From the NCBI RefSeq assembly GCF_007860185.1, contig NZ_SJPY01000002.1, positions 316,374 through 380,373 on the forward strand: DNA of 64,000 bases. The letters run 5' to 3'. Within the stretch, counting starts at the first letter, position 1. Every line of letters starts with the position of its first letter. The position numbers and the translations under genes were made by a program. The stretch is from Novipirellula aureliae. Lineage in GTDB: Bacteria > Planctomycetota > Planctomycetia > Pirellulales > Pirellulaceae. A model generated the notes under the pieces. It searched no databases. It saw nothing but the letters and a program-made list of their open reading frames with translations, and was not told where the DNA came from. Shown in pieces: positions 47,018 through 56,383 of the stretch.

Positions 47018-48136
47018 ATGTACCGTTGTTTCCTGCTTTGTGTCTTTCTTTTGTCTTTCAGCGGCTGCCGTCATTGGCCGTTGCGCGTCGACATGCTTGG
47101 CAACGTCGGCGGCAAAATGCAAATGAATGGCGACATGAATGTGACCGGCGACACTCGCGTCGACGGCACGATGAAGATGATCGGCGACTTAAATACCAGT
47201 ATCAAAGCGAACAATACCGCTTCCCCCTTGTCTCCCGTCACGGTTGAAGGAAACGCCGATTCATCCGGTCGTGTTGCCGTCATCGATGTCGATGGCTTGC
47301 TCGTGTATCAGAATGGCAGCGGCATTGGGTCGATGGGTGAAAACCCCGTCGCATTGTTCCAAGAAAAGATTCGGACGGTTGAAAGGGATCCGGCCGTAGC
47401 CGCCGTCGTGTTGCGAATTGATTCACCGGGTGGTGGAGTGACCGCGACCGACATGATGTGCGAAACACTGCGCCGATTCAAAGCATCCCGAGGCATCCCG
47501 GTCGTCGCCTGCGTTTTGAGCACCGGTGCCGGAGGTGCTTACCAACTAGCCGTTCAAGCGGATCATGTCATTGCTCACCCGACATCGATTGTCGGCGGTA
47601 TTGGCGTGATTTTGAATCTATACAGCATGGAGGATACGCTCGGCCAATACAATATCGCCGCTATCCCTGTCAAATCGGGAGAGAAAATCGACGGTGGGAC
47701 GCCCGTGCGAACGATGGAACCGGAGGAACGGAAACTACTACAAGGAATCGCGGACGAGTTTCACCAGCGATTTGTCGACGACGTCAAAACACGCCGTCCG
47801 CAGCTGGTCGCAGCAAACGATGCCGCGAAAATCGACGATTGGTTTGATGGCCGCGTCGTCACCGGCCAATCAGCAGCCGAAGCGTCCTTGGTGGATCAAA
47901 CGGGTTATCTCGACGATGCGATTCGTGTCGCAAAACAGATGGGAAACCTTGATGCCAACGCGTCGGTCGTGATGCTACGGCGTGACAACGACCGTGCTCA
48001 TACAACCTTAGACGTTACGCCAAACGAATCCCCATTAGGCTCGCTACTGCCACTCAACATTCCCGGCTTAGACCGCAGCCGATTGCCGACATTCATGTAC
48101 CTCTGGCAAATCGAACCCAGCTTCGCAACCCGCTAA
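47018..48136 (+). CDS. S49 (SppA-like) peptidase homologue lipoprotein, catalytic Ser apparently lost
   Basis: The ATG at 47018 gives a lipoprotein signal (MYRCFLLCVFLLSFSGC, lipidation Cys17). The frame is open upstream to a GTG at 46952. A Met/Gly-Asp-rich spacer is followed by the S49 domain: VAVIDVDGLLV, VAAVVLRIDSPGGGVTATD, then VVACVLSTGAGGAYQLAVQADHVIAHPTSIVGGIGV. In SppA the nucleophile lies in AASGGY(Y/W); by eye the corresponding position here is Gly (GAGGAYQ). The general-base Lys region (VKSGEKIDGGTP) is kept. It may be a pseudo-protease, unless a nearby Ser (LST) substitutes. 372 residues. Divergent from the secondary-metabolite operon. Confidence 0.8.
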   Translation: MYRCFLLCVFLLSFSGCRHWPLRVDMLGNVGGKMQMNGDMNVTGDTRVDGTMKMIGDLNTSIKANNTASPLSPVTVEGNADSSGRVAVIDVDGLLVYQNGSGIGSMGENPVALFQEKIRTVERDPAVAAVVLRIDSPGGGVTATDMMCETLRRFKASRGIPVVACVLSTGAGGAYQLAVQADHVIAHPTSIVGGIGVILNLYSMEDTLGQYNIAAIPVKSGEKIDGGTPVRTMEPEERKLLQGIADEFHQRFVDDVKTRRPQLVAANDAAKIDDWFDGRVVTGQSAAEASLVDQTGYLDDAIRVAKQMGNLDANASVVMLRRDNDRAHTTLDVTPNESPLGSLLPLNIPGLDRSRLPTFMYLWQIEPSFATR

Positions 48137-48412
48137 TTGGCTGGCTCGTAGCGTAGGCTGGGTCGACGGGCGGCGGACCCGGCATCTGCAACTTAACAAT
48201 TAGCAAACACGGGCTCGGTTTCTAGCCGAGCCTACAATGCTTGGTGTTAAGTTTTGCCCGCTAATCACGCCAATGAACGCGAATAAGAACTGACCGTCAA
48301 CGTTCTGCGTGAAGCTTGCATGATAACCACCACAGTGACTACACTCACTATTGCTTGCTGCCTTTAAGTGGTTTGGTTTTGCACAGGGGTTGTGAAGTTC
48401 ACCAAGGCGGCC

Positions 48413-48676
48413 ATGAGCATTCCGACGAAAGTATACGCCATGCGAAAACGATCATCATCGGCGAGTGGTTCCCCCGGTATCGTGGAAGGCGGATACCGGA
48501 ACTTGGTTTCAAGCGTTGAAGAAAAAGCTCGGCGAGAGGTCGAAGCTCGGTATGCTGACCAATGGAACGCGGCCGGAATGGCTGGGCGTTGGAAACTAAA
48601 ACGCAAAAGGAATGCCGAGCTTGCCGAGCTCGTGGCAAATAACATGCCCGACGTTTCACCCGACGCTCTTTTCTGA
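48413..48676 (+). CDS. Small basic protein of unknown function
   Basis: An 87-residue frame from the ATG at 48413 (MSIPTKVYAMRKRSSSASG; the frame is open upstream to 48368). It has a charged amphipathic helix-like middle (VSSVEEKARREVEARYADQW) and a basic segment (GRWKLKRKRNAELAELV). Weak AAGG upstream. Copies of a short sequence (TGTAGGCTGGGTC, and GCTTGGTGTT) flank it on both sides at about 48155-48250 and 48685-48720, so the gene may sit in a mobile or repeat-rich patch. No family recognised; it could be spurious. Confidence 0.45.
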   Translation: MSIPTKVYAMRKRSSSASGSPGIVEGGYRNLVSSVEEKARREVEARYADQWNAAGMAGRWKLKRKRNAELAELVANNMPDVSPDALF

Positions 48677-48743
48677 TGTCGTCATTGTAGGCTGGGTCTG
48701 GGGTGCTCAAAAGCTTGGTGTTCATGTGATCGTAACTTGCGGC

Positions 48744-48892
48744 CTGTCGATTTAATCGGTTTGACGCGACTGATTGTTTAACGCCAAGCCATAGGCGACC
48801 GATTATGAAAAAGCTGACGCCTTCGGCTAAGCGTTAAACGATTAAATCGACAGGCCGCTATCGCCAAAACGGCTAATGAATCATCCGGGCTA
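48744..48892. repeat. Nested palindromic element, copy E (overlaps a stop codon)
   Basis: The 110-bp core is at 48744-48853 (orientation as copy A). It is followed by GCTATCGCCAAAACGGCTA (48857-48875) and the outer end ATGAATCATCCGGGCTA (48876-48892). The final CTA (48890-48892) is, on the minus strand, the TAG stop of the giant envelope protein gene. The left outer flank seen in A and C is missing. The long palindrome immediately after the stop could also act as an mRNA 3'-end stabiliser. Confidence 0.9.
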
Positions 48893-51800
48893 AACCTCAT
48901 TCACTGGTTTCAGCGAGAATGTTAGTGCTGCGGCGAGAAAGGCTAGAAGGGCGAGTGCGACGGCCGCTTGCCAAGGATTGAGTCGAAATTGTGAGCCAAA
49001 GTCGAGATCGAGCTCGAGCGGGGTGTTCTCGGCGACTTGCACGCTGCGGCTGAAGCTGTAGACCGCACCTTCTTCCGGCAAGCTGATGATGATTGCCTGC
49101 GGAGCGGGTTCGGTGGTGCGTTGATGCTGGACCAATCGACCGGCGATCTGCTGTAAGACGGCGTTGTCTTCGGTGGTGTTCCCTTGAAGCAACTGACTCA
49201 GCTGCTGCGGACGAAAGTTCAATGCATCTTGCTGGAGGATTGGATTGATCGCGGCGGCCTCGCGCAGTTGCTTGTTGTCCGTCAACGCGTTATCGGTTGC
49301 TTTGTTGTCGAGATAGAGACGCTGGCGGCGCGTATTGAGTCCGACGATCGCTTGTTGCGTTTGCAAATTCTCTAACTGGACGCGTGCGTCTTCGTTGGAA
49401 GCGGCGTCGAGCGCGTACTGATTCGCGACACTGTTGAGCGCCCAACTGGCCTTGGTCTGTTCGCCAGCCTGGAGAAGTTGGTTTGCTTGTTCAAGCAGCC
49501 GAGCGGCGTTTTGTGCTTGGGCTTGCCGTCTGCTACTCATTTTCGACAAGTACGAACTTCGGTCGTAGTGCCCCTGATTGGCCATCCCAATCAGCTCGAG
49601 ATTCCCATCATTGTCGGTTAGCAAGAATCCTTCGGGCGCGACAACGTTCCACTGGATATTCTCCAGGGGCACGTTTAGCTCGGGACTGGTTAGATTTAGA
49701 TTTCCCAAGCGATCTCCGGTTACCGTATAAACAAATCGAACGGTTGCCGTACGGTCGTCGATACCAGGCAGAATGTAAAATTGCCAAGCATTGGCATCGT
49801 CTCCTAAGCGAATTGAGTTCACACTTTCTCCATTGACAAAAATGCTGAACAGCTCGCCGCCCTCGGGCAGACCAACGGTCAGGCTGCTACGCCGGATGAC
49901 CTCCATCGTCACGTCGACCGCCGTCAATTGATCACCGGTCGGTGACAGCACGGTGGTTAACAGCCCTTTGGCGACGCGCAGCTTGAGTGCGTCGGCAAGC
50001 GAATGTCGCTGGGTATGAATCGTGAGCGAATCGGTGGGCGTCATCGCGCGGAGCGTTAGCGCCGGAGCGTTTCGATTTCCCGAATTACGTAGTGATGGAG
50101 GAACGGTGTTCCAGTCAGCACGCTGCCATCCTTGCGACAGCGGATCGTGCTCCAACTCGAGCCGTCCACCAGCGCGGACCGCAAAATAGTAGGCGAGCTG
50201 TCGAGCTTGAGGGAATCCGGCTGGGATTAGCGTTTCGTCGTCATTTTCGCGGTCTCCACGCCGTTCGTATTCGATTCGAAAATCAACTCTGCCGACAACA
50301 CGACGCTTGAACTGGACTTCCCAAATATTGGAATCGGGTGCCGTCCGAAGGAAGTCGCTGACCGTGTCACCAGTGGCGCGAAGCGTTCTGGTCTCGTCAT
50401 CGCTCGTCATCGGCAGCGTCACCTGCAACGTTCGAATCGAAGCGTTCTGTATGTTGAAATTGGCGATCAAGGCTGAACGCGTCTGACCCTCTCGCAGAGT
50501 GATTTCATGCAACACATGACCGGTCACCCAAGGATCGAGTTTTTCAATGCCGAGTACCAAATCCCAATCACGTTGCAACAACCGAAACGCGAGTGAACCT
50601 TGTGCCATGCCACCCAAGGTACGAGGATCCGTCTCCGAAACGTTTTGGCGTGAGACCGTTCTCAATCGAATACCGGTCGTGGGCCTTACCACAAGATCGC
50701 CCGATTGGCGATCAGCTTCGTTTAACTGGAAATGCGGGACCTCCCAGTCGCCGGCATCGGTGGGTGCGAGTCCCGACAATGTCAGAGAGAAACTTTGCGA
50801 CCCGATGGTTTTCCCGTTCAAATGGAGAATGATTCGACGCTCGTCACCTTCGCTCAGTTCAGCCCAATGGTGAAGTGCTGCGCCCGAAAGCGACTCGACC
50901 TCCAGCCCCTCTGGCAAAGGAAAGCTCAGTTGGAACAACCCAGCTCTGGAAATTTGGGCGGTAAAATTGACGCCCAGGACCACGCGTTCGTCGCCCAGTG
51001 AGAGCACTTGTTTGCTGATAACGCGAACTTCCGGTTCAACGGCGCCGACACGCAACACCAATTCACCGCCGTCGGCTCCATATCGATACACGCGATGCAA
51101 GACCGCTTGTTTGTTCGGTATTAAGCTGGCGTCGAAATCACCCAAGTTGACCGCCGACATTTGCTTCGACTCTAATTTCTCCGGTTGTGCATCGGAGCCA
51201 AATCCAACGGCGACCAGCCCGATCTCGCCACCAGCACCGACAACTTTCAGTGGAGCCAGATTGACATCGGCGGGCAGCGGATCGAGACCGCGCTGGGTGT
51301 CGATGATAATATCGAATGCTTTCGCCTGAACGGGCTCGACTTCCACGGTTAATCGTCCTTTGTCGGCATCGAATTGCCAGGATCCGATGGGGCCGCTCAC
51401 CTCGCTCACGGTCAGTCCTTTCGGGACAAGGATGTCCAATTCACTGACTTGGCCTTGCGAAGTGCGGATGTGAAGACGGTGACGTCCATCGACGACACCG
51501 GGACTTGGCAGGTAGAAGTTCGATGCCTCGACAAAGAATTGTGTCTCCTCCACGCTGACGTCACGAGCCTTCGGTTTGAGCATTAGGCTTGCCTTGCCAG
51601 GACCTAGCAGCACCTTGGCTTTGGTTTCGACGTCATCGGCCGGAACGGATTCGATCTGCACGGCGGTCGGGCACGTTAATTCCCAGCCTCCTTCGTCGTA
51701 GCTAACCTTGATTTGCTGGATTGACGCCGCACCGGTCAACACCGGCACGCCGACGGTTGGCTTCACCGATTCCAGCCGATATTCGAACTCTGCCTTGTAG

Positions 51801-54800
51801 TGGATCGGTTTTTCCGGCTCATCATTCTCGCCATCGGCAGACGCATCGACCGTGATCGGAATACGAATCACGTAGCTCAGCCCTTCGCCCGGCACGTCTT
51901 CTTTGGTAAGACGCAAACCTTCACCTTCGAAACGAGTTAACACAGCGGGAGCCTTTAACAACAGAAATCTGTCGCCAGGTTTCCCAAACAACTCGACGCT
52001 TCCAGCCGCGGTAAGACGCGAGTCAACATGCGTGACTTGCCACTGTTGGGTGATGGATTCGGCCGCATCGAAACGATCGGGGACCGCTGCAAACACGGAA
52101 GTCCACGAAGAAGCAACCGTCAACGCAAACAAGGCGATCGTCGTCGAAACGGCACCCGTCGAATCGGCATTCGAAGTGGTGTCGACTGCCGCTGCTTTCT
52201 TCGCTTTCCTTCGGTCGGCGGTGCGGCGAATCCAATGCCCCACTCCGCGAATCGACGTCCACGCTGGACGAACAAAGAGCAAGATCAGGATCGCGAGGCC
52301 AAGCAAGGCATAGAACCACGGTGCACCACCGCCTTGCAACAAAACCCCCAAGGCCACAAGCAGAATCCCTCCGCAACGGATGGCAGCTTTGGCCGTCGTC
52401 TCGCTCGTGCCAAAGGCCATCAGCTTCTTCCGGTCGAAACGACCGAAAACGGAGCCGTCGGCGCTAGCCGCGGGTTCGGAATGAAGGCTCGTTTCATCAC
52501 CCGCGGCTAGCGCCGTCGGCTCAGATAACAGAGGGGCCTTAGCGTTTTTCGCACTCGAAACGAATGACCAGACGATCGCTGCGATGCCAGACAGCAATGC
52601 GACGATCCCGAGTGTGGAAAGGTCGACTCGCCACAAGGGCGTGTTGCTCACTTGAAGTTGAACAAGTTCGCCGGCCGATAGAACGGGCAGACTCAACTGC
52701 AACGGCATCGGCGATCCAACCTGAGATAACGCCTGCTTTGCGGTTGAAACACACACCCAGATGGCAATCCCCAAACTGACTAACCCCAGCAAACGCATCC
52801 ACCCGAGTTTACAGGACGTAAAGATTCCAATCGTGGTAAAAAGACCGATCAGCAACAGCGAAACGATCCCTCGTCGTACCACCCAATCAAAACCGGATGG
52901 CCGCAATACGGGAAAAGACGTATCAACGGTTCCCCGTCCAGGCACCAACACACGTTTTTCATCCCCCGTGATACTCCATTGAGTTTTCAGAACCGGCGCA
53001 AACACGATCGGCAACGTTACTTCGGGATTCGATTCATTGACGGTCGGTTTGCCCAACCGCAAGCTGACTTCGATCGGAATGTTCGGATCAGTCCCACCAG
53101 GTAGGGGAATCAAGGTGGCGTCATCCGCGGAGCGCGCCGTGACGGGTTGGCCATTGACCGACACTTCCCACAACCGCACCGGGTCCCCGGGCAGTTTGAC
53201 CTTAAGCGTGCGTCGACCACGTGATTTAACGTAGTAGAGAACATCCGTCACGAGTTCGCCGTCTTGAGAGACACGACTGTTGGCTTCCGAAAACTCGACG
53301 ACTTGAGTCACGGTCGTGCCAGGTTCAAACCAGTTCACTTTCAGATTCAAATCAAACGGCCGCTGAGTGTATTGCCACGTGCCCAAAGGCGGCGCCGTGC
53401 TAAGCAAACGAAACTCGGCCGGCAACTCCAGTGGATCAAGTTTCAGCATATCCTCGGAAACCGTCAGGGTTTCTATCTCTACCTGCATGGGGCTGACGAC
53501 TTGGATGTAGCCTCGTTCACCCTGTACGCCAACGGGCGTAACCTGCCCCGCCCGGAACGAGCCATTTCCTGTTGTTTCGCTTGGTTTTTCTTCGAATGTC
53601 ACCAACAACGTGTACCCTCCCATCACCGGCTGATGCAGCGTAACAATCAACGTATCGTCCTCTCGGCGCCAAGTGCGGACATCCTGACCATCGACCATCA
53701 CATTGCCCATCGTTGCAGGCACCTCGATCCTCCACTGCGAAACCGGAGCGCCGGTGACGAAGTAGTTGATCAGCGCGCTGCCGTATACCGTTTCTTGACT
53801 GAGTGAATAGAGATGAAACACGTCCGCCTGCACACTCCGTTGGAGGACTTCGATTCGCATCTTGGCTGACCAGCCAGGTTCGCGAATGCGGAAGGATTGT
53901 TGAAGACCAGCAGTCGGTTTAGGAAAGTACGATAGCGGCTTCTCAACGAGCAAATCGGTTTCAACGACCGCGATCCGGAAACCAGGCGCACCAACGATTC
54001 CAATATCGCCACGCACGGTCTTTGCGTCGGGGTATTCGATTCGCGGCAAATCCCAATCCCCAGCGGCTGCGGACTCACTCTTTTCCAAGTGCAGTGAAAC
54101 CAACTGTCGACCCGCAACATCCTGAGCAAACATCACCTTCAAGTTCCGACGTCCATCGGCGACCTCGGATGCCGCGATGTAATCGGCCACACTGGCGCCC
54201 GTGACCGAAACGACCGAGTACTCGGCGGGAATACCAAAATCCCACTCGCGGATCGGCGCTTCGCGAATGTCCAATTCAATGTCAGTGTTGATCACACGAT
54301 CCGCTTCCGTCAGTTGATAAAGAACCAGTTCCGAGACATTGACCTCAGGCTGGATTCGATCCGCGGCAACCGTAAAGGTGTGATCCGCCGCGGGAAACCG
54401 ATACACGAATACTTGCCTCGCCTCAGCTGGCTCGCCGGGAAATTGCTCAGGCGCCAACTGGGTCAGCCCACTCAACTCGGTCGGCTCGAGACGTACCGAA
54501 CCCAAATTGGTAAGTCGGAGGTAACCCGAATGGCGAATCGCACCCACCGGGTTCAATCGAAGACCCTCGACACGTACCGGAAAAGCACCTACCGCGGTTT
54601 GGCTGCGAACCTTAATTTGACTGGTCCCGGTGATAGGTTGACTGAGCGTCGCGGTGAGCTGTCGGTCCTCCCCGACCTCCGTCACTTCCCAGGCGACGAT
54701 ATTGCTACCTTGAACGTCGAGTATTTCTCCTGGGCCATGCAACCGAATACGAATTGACCGTAGCTCGCCCTGTAGAACATGGTAGTCGATCTGGTGATTT

Positions 54801-56053
54801 TGACGCAGCAGTCCCGTGCCGACCTTTGCTTCGACATGCCCCGAAGTGGTAAAAAAGAGTTTTCCCTCACCGGCTTTACGCGCCGTTTTCCATTGCATTC
54901 GAGCACGACCTGTGGCAGGCAAGAATCCCAACCAAGAATGGTTGTCGCGGATCGGCACGACCGATTCTTGGTCACGATGAAATTCCAGATCGGCGTCGAG
55001 TCCGTCCAGGGATATCGGCACGACGGCGCTGGCAGCGATCGTGAAATCCATGCTGTGTCCGTTGGCCTTGGGAGTGGCGAGTTTGGCAACGAAATCGAGA
55101 GTCACCGGAAATGTCCCCGCCTTGGCGAACACGAGTTTGTAGACGGGACGCTCGTTTTCGATCGCAAGCCGCAATCGAAAATCCTGACTGGTGGGCAATT
55201 CGCTCACCGCCGCGTTGCCAGCAAGAATCGTTATTTCCGCCTCGTCCTTGGCAACCGTGGCCGTACTGCGAAGCTGAAAATGGGCAGAGTTTCCATCGGA
55301 CTGCACTTCGCCTTTGACGGTCGTATCAACCAACTCCACCGCGGCCGGTGATGCTCCACTTTGACTCAGCGAAAGCTTGATTTGACCGCCTGTCGCGGTG
55401 TGAAATCGGTTTGCTCGATCGTCAGCCTCGAGGGGAGCGAATCCGGTTGCTGCCGTAACCACTCCCTCCACTTCCGCGGCGTAGTCGAGACTCACCATCG
55501 AGTCGAAACCTACCGACTCTCCTGGCGTAAGATGCGTTAGTTCAACCGTAGCAGGAAGTTGCAGCTCATTCGAACGAATGTTGATCCGAGGCGAGATCTC
55601 AGAGACATTCTGCTTCAATTCCAGGTCGAGAAAACGCTGGCTTCCGACTTGCCGCACCGACCACGACTGAATACTGTCGCCTTGAACATCGGTCACCTTT
55701 CCTTCGCCATTTATTCCAAAGCTAAACTTTTCGGCTTCGCCTTGGATGACTTCAATGGATAACTGAATCGACTGCTCGATCTGCTCCGCGCCAACCTGCA
55801 CCGCGGCATTGGCACGCGCCGTATAGAAAACGGGCGGCTTAGGAATATGGCCGCGTGCTTCGACCGTGATCGTTCCCGTACCATCGTCCGCGATCGAACT
55901 GTTGATCGTAGCCTTGCCGGGTGGATCTTGTGCCAAACACGGGTTCGCTAAAACGCTTGCCACACCGATGGCTCCGATCATCGCAATCGTGCAACAATAG
56001 CCAGACGCAAGGCGGATTCTTGATGATGTTTTTGTAGTCATGTCTAATCTCAT
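48890..56053 (-). CDS. Giant envelope protein (about 2390 residues), internally duplicated, unknown function
   Basis: The start is the ATG at 56053, with AGGA 8 nt upstream; the frame is open to 56296, but that part reads through a GC-rich repeat. A signal peptide (residues 1-40, ending NPCLAQ) is followed by about 1020 residues of beta-rich sequence, then about six hydrophobic helices between 1064 and 1321. The last (STTIALFALTVASSWTSVFAAVPD) looks like a second signal peptide. A further 850 residues of beta-rich sequence follow, then a Gln/Ala-rich helical segment (about 2180-2330) and a C-terminal helix (AAVALALLAFLAAALTF). The halves share AGDW(D/E)(L/V)P...GD(I/L)...G(F/I)R(I/L) and VNG(Q/E)(P/S)V patterns, suggesting duplication and fusion. 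It lies downstream of the ECF sigma and VWA genes on the same strand. No known family recognised. Confidence 0.85.
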   Translation of the reverse strand: MRLDMTTKTSSRIRLASGYCCTIAMIGAIGVASVLANPCLAQDPPGKATINSSIADDGTGTITVEARGHIPKPPVFYTARANAAVQVGAEQIEQSIQLSIEVIQGEAEKFSFGINGEGKVTDVQGDSIQSWSVRQVGSQRFLDLELKQNVSEISPRINIRSNELQLPATVELTHLTPGESVGFDSMVSLDYAAEVEGVVTAATGFAPLEADDRANRFHTATGGQIKLSLSQSGASPAAVELVDTTVKGEVQSDGNSAHFQLRSTATVAKDEAEITILAGNAAVSELPTSQDFRLRLAIENERPVYKLVFAKAGTFPVTLDFVAKLATPKANGHSMDFTIAASAVVPISLDGLDADLEFHRDQESVVPIRDNHSWLGFLPATGRARMQWKTARKAGEGKLFFTTSGHVEAKVGTGLLRQNHQIDYHVLQGELRSIRIRLHGPGEILDVQGSNIVAWEVTEVGEDRQLTATLSQPITGTSQIKVRSQTAVGAFPVRVEGLRLNPVGAIRHSGYLRLTNLGSVRLEPTELSGLTQLAPEQFPGEPAEARQVFVYRFPAADHTFTVAADRIQPEVNVSELVLYQLTEADRVINTDIELDIREAPIREWDFGIPAEYSVVSVTGASVADYIAASEVADGRRNLKVMFAQDVAGRQLVSLHLEKSESAAAGDWDLPRIEYPDAKTVRGDIGIVGAPGFRIAVVETDLLVEKPLSYFPKPTAGLQQSFRIREPGWSAKMRIEVLQRSVQADVFHLYSLSQETVYGSALINYFVTGAPVSQWRIEVPATMGNVMVDGQDVRTWRREDDTLIVTLHQPVMGGYTLLVTFEEKPSETTGNGSFRAGQVTPVGVQGERGYIQVVSPMQVEIETLTVSEDMLKLDPLELPAEFRLLSTAPPLGTWQYTQRPFDLNLKVNWFEPGTTVTQVVEFSEANSRVSQDGELVTDVLYYVKSRGRRTLKVKLPGDPVRLWEVSVNGQPVTARSADDATLIPLPGGTDPNIPIEVSLRLGKPTVNESNPEVTLPIVFAPVLKTQWSITGDEKRVLVPGRGTVDTSFPVLRPSGFDWVVRRGIVSLLLIGLFTTIGIFTSCKLGWMRLLGLVSLGIAIWVCVSTAKQALSQVGSPMPLQLSLPVLSAGELVQLQVSNTPLWRVDLSTLGIVALLSGIAAIVWSFVSSAKNAKAPLLSEPTALAAGDETSLHSEPAASADGSVFGRFDRKKLMAFGTSETTAKAAIRCGGILLVALGVLLQGGGAPWFYALLGLAILILLFVRPAWTSIRGVGHWIRRTADRRKAKKAAAVDTTSNADSTGAVSTTIALFALTVASSWTSVFAAVPDRFDAAESITQQWQVTHVDSRLTAAGSVELFGKPGDRFLLLKAPAVLTRFEGEGLRLTKEDVPGEGLSYVIRIPITVDASADGENDEPEKPIHYKAEFEYRLESVKPTVGVPVLTGAASIQQIKVSYDEGGWELTCPTAVQIESVPADDVETKAKVLLGPGKASLMLKPKARDVSVEETQFFVEASNFYLPSPGVVDGRHRLHIRTSQGQVSELDILVPKGLTVSEVSGPIGSWQFDADKGRLTVEVEPVQAKAFDIIIDTQRGLDPLPADVNLAPLKVVGAGGEIGLVAVGFGSDAQPEKLESKQMSAVNLGDFDASLIPNKQAVLHRVYRYGADGGELVLRVGAVEPEVRVISKQVLSLGDERVVLGVNFTAQISRAGLFQLSFPLPEGLEVESLSGAALHHWAELSEGDERRIILHLNGKTIGSQSFSLTLSGLAPTDAGDWEVPHFQLNEADRQSGDLVVRPTTGIRLRTVSRQNVSETDPRTLGGMAQGSLAFRLLQRDWDLVLGIEKLDPWVTGHVLHEITLREGQTRSALIANFNIQNASIRTLQVTLPMTSDDETRTLRATGDTVSDFLRTAPDSNIWEVQFKRRVVGRVDFRIEYERRGDRENDDETLIPAGFPQARQLAYYFAVRAGGRLELEHDPLSQGWQRADWNTVPPSLRNSGNRNAPALTLRAMTPTDSLTIHTQRHSLADALKLRVAKGLLTTVLSPTGDQLTAVDVTMEVIRRSSLTVGLPEGGELFSIFVNGESVNSIRLGDDANAWQFYILPGIDDRTATVRFVYTVTGDRLGNLNLTSPELNVPLENIQWNVVAPEGFLLTDNDGNLELIGMANQGHYDRSSYLSKMSSRRQAQAQNAARLLEQANQLLQAGEQTKASWALNSVANQYALDAASNEDARVQLENLQTQQAIVGLNTRRQRLYLDNKATDNALTDNKQLREAAAINPILQQDALNFRPQQLSQLLQGNTTEDNAVLQQIAGRLVQHQRTTEPAPQAIIISLPEEGAVYSFSRSVQVAENTPLELDLDFGSQFRLNPWQAAVALALLAFLAAALTFSLKPVNEV

Positions 56054-56145
56054 TCTAAGTTTCCTAGGCGCGAAGCGACGGCAGGTATTCAACACTGGTG
56101 GTTTAGGGATTGTTAAGTTTTTGTGCATCGACGGTCCGTTTTGAT

Positions 56146-56326
56146 TCACCTCCACCAGCGGAGCTGGGGGAGGTCGAGCGACGCCGTTCAGGCGTACGCG
56201 AGGGAGGGGGGCGTGCTCGCTGCTCGCTGCTCGCCGTAAAGCCAGCGCGGTCGCCCCCCTCCCGGACGAGGCTTCCGCCCGTCCGGCCTCCCCCAAACTT
56301 CGTTTTGGGGAGGCGGTTAAGTTGTT
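56146..56326. repeat. GC-rich compound palindromic repeat (several hairpins)
   Basis: Consecutive hairpins are: CCTCCACCAGC/GCTGGGGGAGG near 56150-56173; ACGCC/AGGCGT near 56180-56195; a 12-bp perfect arm pair GGGAGGGGGGCG (56202-56213) and CGCCCCCCTCCC (56252-56263); GGACG/CGTCC near 56263-56283; and CCTCCCCCAAAC-TTCG-TTTTGGGGAGG near 56287-56313. It is a different family from the 110-bp-core elements and is the only copy in the window. Confidence 0.75.
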
Positions 56327-56347
56327 GACTTGTTAAAATTAAAAGAA

Positions 56348-56376
56348 CACAGCCGCTACGGTGGCAGGCGGCTGTG
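56348..56376 (-). terminator. Intrinsic terminator after the VWA gene
   Basis: On the minus strand a 9-bp stem CACAGCCGC/GCGGCTGTG (arms 56368-56376 and 56348-56356, 11-nt loop) is followed by TTCTTTTAATTTT. It lies 7 bp after the VWA stop. It suggests that transcription of the giant gene is at least partly independent of the sigma-VWA pair. Confidence 0.7.
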
Positions 56377-56383
56377 GCCATTA

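Larger units (their letters stand above)
56054..56383. other. Spacer between VWA and giant protein genes
   Basis: 330 bp. It holds the terminator-like hairpin just after the VWA stop and the GC-rich compound palindrome at 56146-56326, leaving about 90 bp next to the giant gene for a promoter. No gene seen; open frames on both strands here are by-products of GC bias. Confidence 0.55.

Noticed and set aside
56054-56296. N-terminal extension of the giant protein to 56296
   Set aside because: The extension translates a GC-rich palindromic repeat; the signal peptide and Shine-Dalgarno fit the ATG at 56053.
56103-56381. Overlapping frames on both strands over the GC-rich repeat
   Set aside because: They are complementary by-products of palindromic GC-rich DNA with no ribosome-binding sites.
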